From Tubiluchus corallicola (taxonomy: Eukaryota > Priapulida > Priapulimorpha > Priapulimorphida > Tubiluchidae), in the NCBI GenBank assembly GCA_030141605.1, contig JAQGDQ010000117.1, positions 186,001-250,000 on the forward strand: a stretch of DNA of 64,000 nt. Direction: 5' to 3'. The notes below the pieces were generated by a model that worked only from the letters and a program-made list of their open reading frames with translations, had not been told where the DNA came from and did not search any database. Positions 12,566 to 24,569 of the stretch are shown one piece after another (within the stretch, counting starts at the first letter, position 1; every line of letters begins with the position of its first letter). The translations under genes and the position numbers were made by a program.

Positions 12566-14430
12566 TTTTTTTGTACCATATTTATATTTGTAGAGCATGT
12601 ACATGTTCTACAGCTAGATGCATTGCAGTAGCTTAAATCCAAATGATGAAAATTTTTATGTATGGTAATGTAGTTTTTTGGCTGTTATATACCAAATGAT
12701 TAAGTAGTGTGTGAAAGAGCACTGCTAAAATGACTTTAGAAATTCAGTAAATATTATTTTTCAATGTTAGGAATGATTTTGATGTTGTAAAAACTATGAT
12801 GAAACAATCCTAGATGTTTAACAATAAATTCTACTGAAAGTGACATCAGGAATATAGCATTAAGTTCATGAATTATGAGGTCCAGTCTTTCCCTCTAAAA
12901 GTTTTATGATTTCTGAGCATCCGAGAATTTGTTTGTTGGAAATAGGAAACACTACATAAGAAATAGCCGTGCAAGCACTTTTATAGAATGATGAAAAAAC
13001 CATTTTAGTTTTATGGTATTTAGGGATGACAATTTTTTTATCCTTAGGATGATTTTCGCAGCACTGTAGAGTTGACAATAGACAAACATCATGTGTATGC
13101 CCTGTAAATAAGTGATGAAAGTATTGCCGGAACTGCTTATTATTTTTCTTTGTATGACTGGTTGTGTTCTTGCTTTTCACATATTGAACTTACTTTATTG
13201 ATAAAAGTGTTGCTGATTATTTGTCTAACTTGTGGTTATAAGTTTTAACTCAACATGAACAGTGAAGTGAAATACCTACTGGTACCAACATTTTTATAAT
13301 TATTATAAAAAATGTGTGTAGCTGCTTTCTCTTGTCACTTTATGCCAATTTAATTATAAATGTACATTTTTATTTAATGTGTAGTCACAATTGTACCGGT
13401 ATTTTAATTATACATAATATTAACGTGAATACCCATAGCTTAAGACAGCATTCAATAAGCATAGTCAATGGTATTACCTTAGTGTTCATCTTTGCCATAC
13501 CAGTTGTTTTGCATATGTTGCTGAATCTTAATTTAATTTGGTATTTTACTGCTATTGACTTTTTGTGAACTATAACTGTCATTTAATTCATAATATATAC
13601 ATTAAGTATTTATCAGTTGCCCAAAAGTGAATTGAATAGACCTAAAATAGTCTTTAGTTATTTACCAAAGTAGAGAGTCATTGTATGTTTTTTGGCAAAT
13701 TTGGCATGACATGTCAAATTTTCTTTGGTTCTTCTTTGAAGGTGTTTTTATTCCCAAATGAAAATTATTAAAAACATTTAGGAATATTATTTATGTATAC
13801 TGCAAGTGTAGCTAGAACAAGAAACAGTAATAACTAAAACAATTTTAGTGTAATTTGTCATTATTTATTCTCGTATATTATGATGCTCATTTAAGTTAGC
13901 ACTATTATTTAATTAGAGATTATTTTTGCATTTTACATTTTACTTGGATAATTAATTTACGCAGGATTTGTTATTGCTAATGACGTTGTTGCACTTTTAT
14001 GTCAATAAATGTTTTGTACCTTTTTTTGTATAATGTTGTTAAATTCATTTAACTTACTGGCTGGACGATTATTGCATAGTGGTGGTCAGTTCAGCAGAGG
14101 ATAGGCAAATATAAAATTTTGTTACAATGTGTTCAGTGTTGCTCAGCACACTAATTAAGCGCGGCAGTACCCCTTCATTCAATGTATCCCAGTGTTGACT
14201 TATATGTGAGTAAAATCAGCAGTGTTAACAGATCGTTAAGTCCATGCATTTCAGAATTGCTGGGATGTTTGAACCTATTTTGTTATGTCACTTGCATATA
14301 GTGGGAGATAATTCATACCATTCAGTAGGCCCAGACAGAGCAGGGATGATTGATTGGACCACAGCCACAAGAATGAGGAATACAAATATTAGATACCAGG
14401 TGGAAAGAGCATATACTAACTTCGACCTGT
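12566..14430. other. Complexin 3' UTR and intergenic spacer
   Basis: The complexin 3' UTR runs to an AATAAA at 12823-12828. Beyond it is AT-rich spacer with short ORFs lacking motifs. A second AATAAA occurs near 14006, which would allow a longer alternative 3' UTR. Nothing else was recognised. Confidence 0.5.
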
Positions 14431-14790
14431 AAAGATCGAAAATACGTTGGAGTGCATGTGGATAGCAACCTTTCTTTCGACATATATTTTCGAAAAAATA
14501 AAAATTGCAGACGACACCGGTCGTCAACAAAATGTTTAGATTCATGGATAGCCATAATTATGTTTAGAAAGCTATAATTTTTAGTTAGGCTACATCTTGA
14601 ATGTGCATAACTGATATGGGGTTCACAGCACACCTTGCAAATCTATCGAGGCAATACACTGAAGTGTCACTGAATCAATCCCAGGTCTAAAGGACATGTA
14701 TGGAATATTCATGCAAGTTGATCATGTAGTTGATATCGCAAGCTTTTTATTGATGTCTGTTTGCTCGCGACTGGGGGTGAAGAGGATTGT
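14430..14790 (+). mobile_element. Heavily decayed LINE reverse-transcriptase thumb remnant
   Basis: The plus strand reads KYVGVHVDSNLSFD at about 14438-14480 and, after several frameshifts and stops, VRLHLECA (14590s) and IPGLKDMYGIFM (from 14678). This order (K-x-L-G-V-x-V-D-S-x-L-x-F, then R-P-x-L-E-Y-A, then I-P-G-L-K) is the thumb region of CR1/L2-type non-LTR elements. It lies between complexin and the hnRNP gene. Confidence 0.6.
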
Positions 14791-15314
14791 GCATATCCAT
14801 GGTATCTACGGTAGGAAGACTACGGTCACTCAGTATCCAATAATTAGAATTTATGAAGTAGAGAACAGATCTGCTACAGACAGATTTACTGCAGTTTAGG
14901 AGACGTCAGAAACATGAAAAGCCACAACAGGAAACCTATAAAAACGTGATAACACCACTAGGCACTCAACATTGTATAAACATAGAGTGGTTAATGAACA
15001 ATTCCCAACCAGTTGGTTGAGGTTCATTGTTAAATGCTTTCAAGTCTACTTTGGCTAAATTTTTCAGTGATAGCCAATACCAGTACACGTGGAATGCATG
15101 AGCTTTGTTCTGCTCACAAACCCATGTGAGGTTTCGGTCACGGAAGTCACAGTGACAGTTTAAAATGAATAGAATGTCTTCCGATAGGTGTCGCAAGAAT
15201 TTTTCTTTCTTTCACATTCATTTTGTGCGAATTCGCTGGGTTTGTAGTCGTCCTCGTTTCACTTCGTTGTTTTAAAAGACCTTGATAAACAGTTAAAATA
15301 TTATCACCAGCAAA

Positions 15315-18300
15315 ATGTCTGAGGATCAACTTGAAACTGAAAATGGAGGTTACGAATATGTAGAGCAAGAAACAAGTGAACCGGCATCAGAAATACAAAC
15401 GTCTGGCGATGCAAATGCAGTGACCATTCAAGATGGCGAAGAAGTAGATGATGAAGATGATAGGTAAGTAGTACTCATATAATTTTATTAAAAAATGTGT
15501 GAGACCGACGCTGCTCAGTTTAGCTCTTTAATTTTGAAGCACAGCAGTGAGTTTAGTGAAATTACGCTATTGCGAGTTTGTTTCCGTTACCGTCGAAGGA
15601 TAGAGCTTAGAGGTTAAGCATAAGGCAGTGACTAAATTTACGGATCCGTATCCGGAACTGAAGCAATTAAAAATATGGATCCGTACTGATACAAATAAAG
15701 ATATTGAAGAGAAATACGGATCGCCGTCAGACATGGGCGGATATCACTTTCTTCTTTATCCGCAACCGCAAAAACCGCGGATTTAGTGAGGTATATATGA
15801 AGTGAATATATATGCGTCTTCCCATTGTAACAGTCCTATCTCACTAATTAGCATTGTTAGTGCTTGAATATTTAATAATATAATAGATTACATAAATTAG
15901 TGTACTTGCTTGACGTTAGTTAATATTTCTACTGATAAATACCTTTAAAAAGAATGTGAATATCCTATTACTGTGCATGCCATTTTAATTATAAAATGTT
16001 TTTTAACTGGAGTGAACAACAACAGTGAACTATTGTCTGCATAGTGGCAACATTATTAGAATTTAATTATTCAGTTAGAACATTTTTTACAAAATGCAAA
16101 ATTCTAAAAGATTATTTTTGAAGTATCAAAGTGCTTTACTGCATTACCAAATAAGCATTCTGCAGTCACAGTGCTCAAAATTTTTTTGACAGGGTCATGG
16201 GTCAAAACGCTTCAAACCCTTCAGTATAGTTAAATATTGAGCCATGTCGTTATAATTACGTAAGTAATACTATAAGCCGAGCAAGTAATACTGGCACGTT
16301 ATAATATTCACAGCATAAATTGTTTGGCAACAGGTGCACGTAACAGTTTAGCAGCTCTTATACCTACTGTATATCACATAAAAACTAAAAAATTTTGCTA
16401 TGTTCGACAAGTCAAACTAAGGAAAAATACAGTTTAGTAGGTTAACACATTCACAAAACTCTATAGAAAAAATACATGCTAGTAGGTCATCATATTACAA
16501 CACTCTAAGAAATTCATAACACGCTAAGATTTAAACTCTTGCTAACTGGCCTACTACACATCAAAATACTAACGTTTTTTGTAACAGCAAAAAAATAAAT
16601 TAAACAAATGTCGTACATCGTAAAAATTGTCAAAATCCGTATGTTTTGTAAATGTCACAAAATGCACGGATCTGTATATGTTGCAAAAATAGGTACAAAT
16701 ACGGATCCGTATTCGATATCGCAGAAAAAGCGAGTATGGATCCGTACCTCTAGCCACTTCCTAAGCATAAACAGGTTGTGGACCTCTCCACTCTTCCTTG
16801 TTTACTTTACAAAAAATAAAAATGAAAAAATAGGTGTGTGGCATGAAGTGTGGCACAAGATTTCCTGTTGCCATTGTGGTAACCTGAGATCTATATGTTT
16901 TTCTGGATTGCATTTCCAGTGTCTATCGAGACAAATCTTAAACTGGGCAGGATTGGAGGCTTGAACTACAGTGTCAGGCAGCATGTTCCATTCATTACTT
17001 AATCGCCTTGCAAATGTAAACCTTCTCCTGCTCCACCTTTGGGAACTGTTCTCTTCTTAATTTTGTAGCAGTGACCTCTGGTACCATGATATGTCTGTCG
17101 ATGGAAAAATATTTTGCTGTTGATGATTTCTGTATCTTTAATGATACGAAATGTTTGAATTAAGTCTTGTCTTTTGCGTCAATACTTCAGTATGCACTTT
17201 TATGCGAAAAGTGCATTGCATTATAGCTTACATTATTATAGGATTCTTAAACTAGTTTCATGGGTGATAGATGAGCAAAATTATGGATCATCGTCAAGTC
17301 TACACATTAATATTAAGTAATATAATTTACCAAATTAGGGACCACAAACACATCTTAGGTATCAACTAATATAATAGGATGAACTATAATAGACATATTA
17401 TAAATCTGAATCTACACAGAACCTCATTTTCATAATGATTTTCGAATCGGTTCGAATCCAAATCTCAATTTAAAATAATTTTCGAAACCGAATCGAACTC
17501 GAATCTCAATTTTTTAGATTGTTCTTTCAACCGAATCTTTTTTAATTCTATGCAGCTTTCAACCTAATTATAGCAGATTGGTAAGACAGCAATGTTTTTA
17601 AGAAGATTATAGATGACCTGAGCCTGTCTGAGCTGCACGTTTGACAGTAATTCTGCAATAATAAAGACTATAGATGATCTAATCATTTTGGGACAAAGTC
17701 CGATGACAAAAAAGCACAGCCGTTTATGTCTCATCGTGTGTTATTAGCGAAACCACGTTCTGTCAAAGTAATACGAGAAATCTTAGTATTTTTGTTGAGA
17801 CTAGCAGTTAAAATCATAATACGATGCTTGTGTAGGGTGCCGAGTAACCCACTAGCCGAAGTAGGACACTTCCGGTAAAATCCATGCACTAAATTTACGG
17901 AAAAGCAGTGTCGTACATGGGCAGCCCAAGTAGGGCACTGGCGATTTTGGTCGAGAATCAAGAATTATGATAACATAACAAAACGTTAAACTAAATTTGT
18001 TTTACGGAAAAAGTAACTTTATAATAATAATGGATTATTTATATAATAATGATGGATGACAATTTACAAAATTAATGTATTTTTATGACGGTATCATCAG
18101 TATTATTAGCTCCATTAAAATCATCATAACATTAAACTAAGTATCTAATGCTTTAAAGAGAGAAATTATGCAAATAGTTATTACAGAACTAATTGCAAGT
18201 TTAAAAATGAGACAGATGCTGTTCACAACAGGAAAAAGTATTTTTTAACTTTTTAGGAAAAGCAACATTTAGGAATATCAACAACATTAATATCGAAGCC

Positions 18301-21300
18301 TAATTTAATATTGTCAGTTCTACCAGCTCAGAATAAAGTTCTTTTATTTTGTCAGATGTATAATAAATTATTCAACATGCATTGACGTTTTTAATTATTA
18401 TTATTATTACATAAACAAGAAAAACGGATCGTGCCAGTATGCTTAAGAACTCAATTTGCCACCTGTCTCTAGTGTCCTGCTTGGGCAGCCCATGTACGAC
18501 GCATCCTACTTGGGCTAGTGGGTTACTCTGCGCCAACAGCGCATTTTTGCTTAGGATTTCATGAGTTGGACATGTGCTGAAATTGAGTATGGCGACATAT
18601 GCGTATTTCAAAATGGGCAAGATTATCAAAAAGCAGCGATTTCAGGATTTTGCTGAACATTTGAAAGGTATTTGAGCGTATAATGCTTTTGTAATAAAGC
18701 GCTACCGAATCGACTCTGTAGCCAAAGCTAAACCGGATTTTTTTCAAATGTCTCTGCGGAATCTGGTCGGATCTAAAGTAACTTCGAGCGTCGGCAAATC
18801 GATTCGGTTTCGAAGCTCCGGTTCTGTCAGAGCTTCGTGACATCCCTAATCTATAACGATATGCCAGGCTGCATGTTAGTAGTACATTGTATGACAACTG
18901 ATAATTTTACAAAGCACAAGTACTGAAAACACCTGAAGGCATTTTTGTTTCTTTTAGAAAATTGTTTGTTGGCGGCTTGAGTTGGGAAACTACGCAGCAA
19001 AACGTAAAAGATTATTTTTCAAAGTTTGGGGAGGTTACGCAATGTATTGTGAAGACAGATCCAAACACAGGGAGGTCAAGAGGATTTGGTTTTGTTGTTT
19101 TTAAAGACAAATCTGTGCTTGACGTTGTGAGTACTATTCTATACAACTATTTTTTAAAGATTGGATATTACATAAAAAATATTATTAAGCTGTACTCACT
19201 TGCCAAATTTTATTAGCCTGCAAAGTCTTTTAATCAGAGAAGTATAAATAATTACCTTAGGTTTTCATTTTTAATTTCTTGCTGTCAGAAAGTACTGGCT
19301 GTTACACCACTTGTTCGTGCAAAATACATCATGATTTGTCAAATTTATCATCGGTCATGATTGTAATATTCACTGTAATGGGCATGGCATCAACCACCTA
19401 AAGGGGGTTAAATGCTAAGCCTAATGAAATTTGTTAAGAATTAGATTAACTTTAGTGCATGGTGTTTAATTGTTAGTTGTATTGCTGAGTGAATTAATAA
19501 GTATATCAGTTGTCAGTATTACTTTGTGCAGATTTTCTTGTTGTCTTTAAGGATAGTTGGTGAAATTGTTATTGTCATTAAAGCATGCCATTTAAACTTG
19601 CCAGAGCTGTATATTTGAATAAATGACTTTTGTAAAAATATTTACTTAATTAGGTTATGCAAGCTTCGCACTCACTGAACGGAAAAAAAATTGATCCTAA
19701 AAGAGCAAACAAACGACCCGGACGCGAAGCCTTGAAGAAAGTGTTTGTTGGTGGAGTTGATCCAGATACAGCAGAAGAAACCCTACGGGAATATTTTCAA
19801 AAATTTGGAAAGGTACCGTACTGCTAAAGGAAATATTCGTTCATTACTGAGCTATCCTGAAAAAAACCTTTTTTCACAGACAGTGGCGGATTATGATTTT
19901 ATGGGCTTGAGCTTGGAACGGGCCTTTTAAATGTTGCTACACTGCTGAGCTGACGTGTTTTTGTGGAGCTCTCGTCGTTTGTAAGTTTGTTTAATTTTGT
20001 GAGTTTTTGCCCACCGATTGTGATAAAAATTATATCTTCTTGATCCTTGAGTTGTGGACTAGGACTATATAAACACGATTACAGCTTGGTGAGTTTCTGG
20101 GTTAGATGTCAACTAAAATAAGCCAATCAGAAACTCTGAAAGTAACTTTAGTTTCTTACTAATTTGCAGTGGGGAACGATCATTCTCTGCTCTGAAAAGG
20201 ATAAAAACTTATTTACGGTCATCTCTAAAGGATGACAAATTAAACAATTTATCACTGATGCATATTGAGTCAGATATGTTGAAAAAAAATGGACTTTTTA
20301 GGAATTATAACTGACTTTGCCCCCAGAAAAATTCGGAAACTGAAATTTTGAACTTAAACTTAAACTGTGTAAACGTGAATTGTGTAAACTTAAATTGTGT
20401 AAACTTGATTTGTGCAACCCGATTTGAAATATAGTGACTGACTTTTGAAAAAAAACTTTTTTCTATATTTTATTTTGGCGGGCCCCTTGCTCTTTTGTCA
20501 ATTTATATTTTTTTACAAAAAATTTTTTTTTTTCGTTTTATTTAGCCGGGCCCCTTTTGATCCCGGGCCTTAGGCTTCAGCCTATAGGGCTATCCGCTAC
20601 AGTTCACAGACCCGTCTTAGCGCGTAGCATGACATTACCTTTACAGTCTTGCTGCGTAAGATAAAGTTTATGATATTGAAGTTTTTTTATAATTTTTTAA
20701 AATTTGCTAATAAATTACTTTTTTATTAAGAAAATGACAGTCACACTTGATGCTTAGTATACTAATTGGTTTCACAAGTATATGGGGATGTGTCTCCATA
20801 TAAATTAGTCTGTTCCCAATTTTTTTCAATGTGTAGAGCAGATCTTATACAAAGTTAGATTTTGTACAGTAATTTCACAACATTACGTAGCTTATATTTC
20901 TACTTTGGCTTTTTCTGCCTAGTTGGTACTTAATATCAGATTTGGCATTTGAATCACTTTCATAAAAACTCATAGGCATCTAAACACATGAGTAAACTGA
21001 GTGGTTTAAAACTAGCATTCTCTAGTGAGGATGTCATTAGCATTGTGGCGCCCTCATAGTAACGCACGATCGAAATTGTTTTGTGATTTACGATTTAACT
21101 ACTACTCTGACAATCACGCTAATTTAATTTACCCTGTACATACTCTTATGACAGTTTTGTGTAATAATTTCTGCCTCTGGCAGAATTTCTGGAAGGACAC
21201 CTTTAAATTTGCTGAATGAGTATAATCATTAACACAGCTTACTTTCACATATTACGTGTATTTTTACAAATAGATTGCTATTACTATGCCATTGATTGGT

Positions 21301-24300
21301 ATTGTTTTTATAAACCAACAGAATTATTTGCTGAAACATACTTTCATTCATATTCTTTTTTGAAACAGTACTAATCAGAATGCCATTAAAGTTTTACACT
21401 TACAAGTTACAATACATTTGTGTTGCATTATTGTTTGAACTTGTAGTCTATGTTTGTGTGAATGACAGGATGTGAATGAAACAGAATGTGAGTGCCCGTG
21501 TACAGAGACAGGGGAATAGTGTTCATTCAAAATTTGTTTTCAATTGTGCCATTGCGTTTAATATGGCAGTCAGGATAGCTCGGTATGTAAAATGCAAATT
21601 GGTGTCATATTCTCTGTAGCAATGGCATATGCAAGTGTATATTCAGTATAATAATTGGCTAAATTGTGTTCCAATGCGATTCCTTGCTCTGCTTATTAAT
21701 CATTACAATTTTTCTGGAGGCTTGCCATCTTCTACATTGTCTGCATGCTTGCATATTCATGTATGTGCCATGGCTACCCTAGTTTAATTGTTTATGTGTA
21801 GGTTTGACATAACGTAATTTTTTTCTTTCACAGATTTTTAGAAAATAACACACGATTAATAGTACCTTGCACTTCGTAACTTTCTTAATTATTTAATGAT
21901 TTATTTCATTTCTGTATTTTTGAATAATGCTGATTTTTAAATTTCAGTGTGAATGTGCATAATATTGACTATCAAACTCTGTGAATTTTATGGTAAATTA
22001 GGTTTTGTGTAAACAATTTCTGTTTGAACGTGAATCTCTCTATTTCTGTTAAAAGGAACTGCTGAGGAGTTACTATTAGCATCTGTACATCAAGCTAACC
22101 TTACTTTTGCAGATACTGCACAGCGCTATAATGCCTGAGCGCTTGACCATACACAGAAGCTGAAGGCCGTAGATAGGTACCAACATGCTTGGTAAACAGC
22201 CATGATTTATATTCTCAGGCATACTCTGTAAAATCTCTTACCATCTTTAAACTGTGACGTAATGTGCCTGTGAACTTTGGAATTGTTTAGTATCATGAGT
22301 GTTTAAAGTCGTAGCCTTGTGCCTTTTAAATTTTGTTTCAGAGCGTCAATCTGTCGAGTTAACTTGATCATCGTGGTAAGCGTTATCTATCTTGGTGAAG
22401 AGTGATCATCGTGGTAACAGACTTGTCTCTGCTGAGGTTGTAATTGTGACGTGTCTAACTTAAAAATAACAACTTATTTGTAAAAATTTTGCATATGAAT
22501 AAAAACGTATGTTGTGATTTCAGATTGCAGAATTAGCATTGCCAATTGACAAAATAAAGAATCAGCGCAGAAACTTTATTTTTGTCATGTTTGAAACAGA
22601 AGAAGGTGCTCGACAAGCTACAAAGGAGTTAAAACACAAAATAGGTGGCAAAGAGGTTAGTAAATTACAAAAAATGAGTTTTACCAATATTTTAATACTT
22701 TCGTATATTCGTGAGTTTGTTTATGTTGCGATTTTATAACTTGTGATTTTTTAATGACATCTCTTAATTTCAGGTCGATGTTAAAATTGCCACTCAGAAA
22801 ACTCAAGATCAGCAGCAAGGAGGTTGGGGTTGGGGTGGTGGTGGAGGACGTGGCGGACGTGGTAGAGGTGGTGAAAGAGGGTGGGCAGGTGGCCGAGGCG
22901 GAACTCGTGGAGGGCGTGGTCGAGGTGGTGCGGCTAGTGGTTCAGGTAATACATTCGTGCTTTGGTTTTAGGCCTTCTTTACAAATACTTTGGTGTTGAA
23001 TTATTGAAATATAAGAGTGTTTAATTCTGCTTATTATAATTCTCGATTATTATGATAATACATGTATTATTTTCTGATTTTTCGTTAGGTTGGGGCAATC
23101 AAGGCTGGAATGGCAGTGGCTACGATAGTTATAACTATGGAGGTAGTGGTTATGGAAACTACGATTATAGTAATTACTATGGAAACTATGGCGGGTGAGT
23201 GTAATAAAAATTAGGACATTAACTTAGATTATTCATAACAACAAAAGAAGTATTTTTCTTCAGAAACTCATTCCTCACAGACTTCACCAGCTGTAAAGAG
23301 ATATACAGTATTTAAATTATAGGTATAGACAAAATGAATTGAGGGTATAGTGTCATTAAAATAAAAGAACACTTGTGGGTTATTAGCTGTTTTACAGCAT
23401 CTGATAAGACATTTCAGAATCCACAAGTCATATATTATTTTAATTTAGTGACACTGTATACCTTCATTTCTTTTTTATGATGATTTTATCTGTAGTTTGT
23501 CTTGTAATTATAATGCTGTATCTCTCTATACAGCTGATGACGTCCATGAGGGAAGAAGTTTTTGAAGAGAAACAATTTTTTGAGACATAAATAGCATTCT
23601 GAGTTCTTTTTCTTTTGAGACTTTTGGCAAGTCTCAGAGGAGTACTATCTTATTTTCAAGCTAGGCTATTTACTTTGTCTTTATCCAATGATATTAAATT
23701 ATTTCTTTTTAGTTATTTTGTTTGGCATCTCTTAAATGATTATTGGTTGTGTGTCTAACTTTTGGTTTAATGACCCTATCACATTCAACTCTGCTTAAGT
23801 CTTATGTCAATGAAATAAAAACTGTCTACGCGTCAGTGAAATGCTAGTTGGATATATATGAATATATACATACACTGCTGTTTACGTATGCATGTTTTTT
23901 GGTATTTGAAATCTAGAGTTAACTATTCTGTTGTTAGCGGCTTTCATTGTATTACTGTTACTAGTTACTAATTGTAATTCGTTCCTTTACGTTTCATGTG
24001 CAAGGTATTTTTTAGTTCCAGCCTATTTAGTTTTTTTGTTAACAGGTATCCACAAACGTATGACTATAGTAGTTGGGGTCAAGGTTATGATCAGAGTGGG
24101 TATGGTCAAGGATATGGCGGCTATGGAGGTATGTTTATTTTGGTTGCACCATCAGTTTTTATATCAGTTCTTGCTTATAAAAGTTAAATATAAATATGCA
24201 ATGTTATTGAACCATTCGTCCATTCATCCGTTTATTAAAGTTTTGGCTGCCGTTCACTCATTTTGCTTTAAAAGGTGGCCTTTGGAGCTATGAGCTTTTT

Positions 24301-24569
24301 ATTTGATCTTAGTTAGAGTTTGTCCTGGTTTTTGTAGTACACTTACGTTTTGCAAAATTAATGCCATATAGTTAAATGTTCATGGTTTTTATGCTAAAAA
24401 TTATTTCAGCTGCCTATTCAGTAACTATATAACTGTATATAACAAAATATGTATTCTTTCAGGAGGATACGATTATAGTGGATGGAGTGGATATGGAGGA
24501 GGTGATCAAAGTGGTTATGGGAAAGCCAAACCAGCTAGGGGAGGAGCAGGTGGTTACAAACCATACTGA
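15315..24569 (+). CDS. HNRNPAB/HNRNPD-like: hnRNP A/B-D family RNA-binding protein, two RRMs plus RGG and GY-rich tail, 8 exons
   Basis: The product is a nuclear/cytoplasmic RNA-binding protein of the AUF1/CBF-A/Squid group, which act in mRNA splicing, localisation and AU-rich-element turnover. Exons are 15315-15463, 18958-19126, 19654-19812, 22524-22655, 22774-22945, 23089-23194, 24046-24128 and 24463-24569; phases agree throughout and give 358 aa. Residues 1-50 are acidic. RRM1 (about 51-125) has RNP2 KLFVGGLSW and RNP1 RGFGFVVF. RRM2 (about 135-210) has KVFVGGVDP and an unusual RNP1, RNFIFVMF. Residues about 220-260 are an RGG box; the rest is rich in Gly-Tyr. The C-terminus, SGYGK...GGYKPY, resembles the vertebrate HNRNPAB/D tail ending in SYKPY. 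The ATG follows an A-rich context and a leader without obvious competing ORFs. It could be orthologous to HNRNPD, HNRNPAB or HNRNPDL; I cannot separate these. Introns 1 and 3 carry hAT insertions. Confidence 0.93.
15624..16761. mobile_element. hAT-type non-autonomous element with 9-bp direct flanks, hnRNP intron 1
   Basis: Flanks TAAGCATAA (15615-15623) and TAAGCATAA (16762-16770) are identical; the minimal duplication may be 8 bp. Element ends GGCAGTGACTA and, reverse-complemented, GGAAGTGGCTA match at 9 of 11, and subterminal TACGGATCCGTA motifs recur near both ends in both orientations. No transposase ORF is present. An 8-bp duplication and CAGTG-type ends are hAT hallmarks. Confidence 0.75.
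16802..17200 (-). mobile_element. LINE 3'-terminal remnant, antisense in hnRNP intron 1
   Basis: The minus strand gives RQDLIQTFRIIKDTE, then FFHRQTYHGTRGHCYKIKKR, then, after a frameshift, RFTFARRLSNEWNMLPDTVV and QASNPAQFKICLDRHW. This is the typical end of a CR1/L2-like reverse-transcriptase polyprotein (T-R-G-H...W-N-x-L-P-x-x-V-V...F-K-x-x-L-D). The upstream part is missing. It abuts the right end of the hAT element at 15624-16761. Confidence 0.7.
17430..18853. mobile_element. Probable foldback hAT-like element with nested inverted repeats
   Basis: TTCGAAACCGAATCGA at 17481-17496 is perfectly inverted at 18799-18814. Nested inside, GAGTAACCCACTAGCC (17842-17857) is inverted at 18527-18512, and the two neighbouring 24-bp blocks (17842-17865 with 18504-18527; 17911-17934 with 18476-18499) match at 23 and 22 of 24. 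The order of pairs is correctly nested, giving a fold-back layout. The right edge reads GAGCTTCGTGACATCCCTAA, similar to hAT ends; the left edge is degraded, so both outer limits are uncertain. Confidence 0.5.
19881..20602 (+). mobile_element. Internally deleted hAT transposon with transposase C-terminus, hnRNP intron 3
   Basis: An 8-bp target-site duplication, TTCACAGA, flanks the element exactly (19873-19880 and 20603-20610). The ends CAGTGGCGGAT and, reverse-complemented, CTGTAGCGGAT match at 9 of 11. At 20165-20314 the plus strand encodes the hAT dimerisation domain (GERSFSALKRIKTYLRSSLK...LNNLSLMHIESDML) ending at a stop codon, and this block is preceded by a splice-acceptor-like CTAATTTGCAG. 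The rest of the transposase is missing, so the copy is non-autonomous. Confidence 0.85.
20611..22523. other. Rest of hnRNP intron 3, nothing recognised
   Basis: AT-rich intronic sequence with no motif-bearing ORF. A short imperfect direct repeat, GATCATCGTGGTAA, occurs at about 22367 and 22405. Confidence 0.5.
23343..23462. repeat. Imperfect hairpin in hnRNP intron 6
   Basis: The left arm (GGTATAGTGTCATTAAAATA...ACTTGTGG, 23343-23379) is inverted in the right arm (CCACAAGT...TTTAGTGACACTGTATACC, about 23421-23462), with small gaps and a loop of about 40 nt. It could be a tiny MITE or a structured intronic element. Confidence 0.6.
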
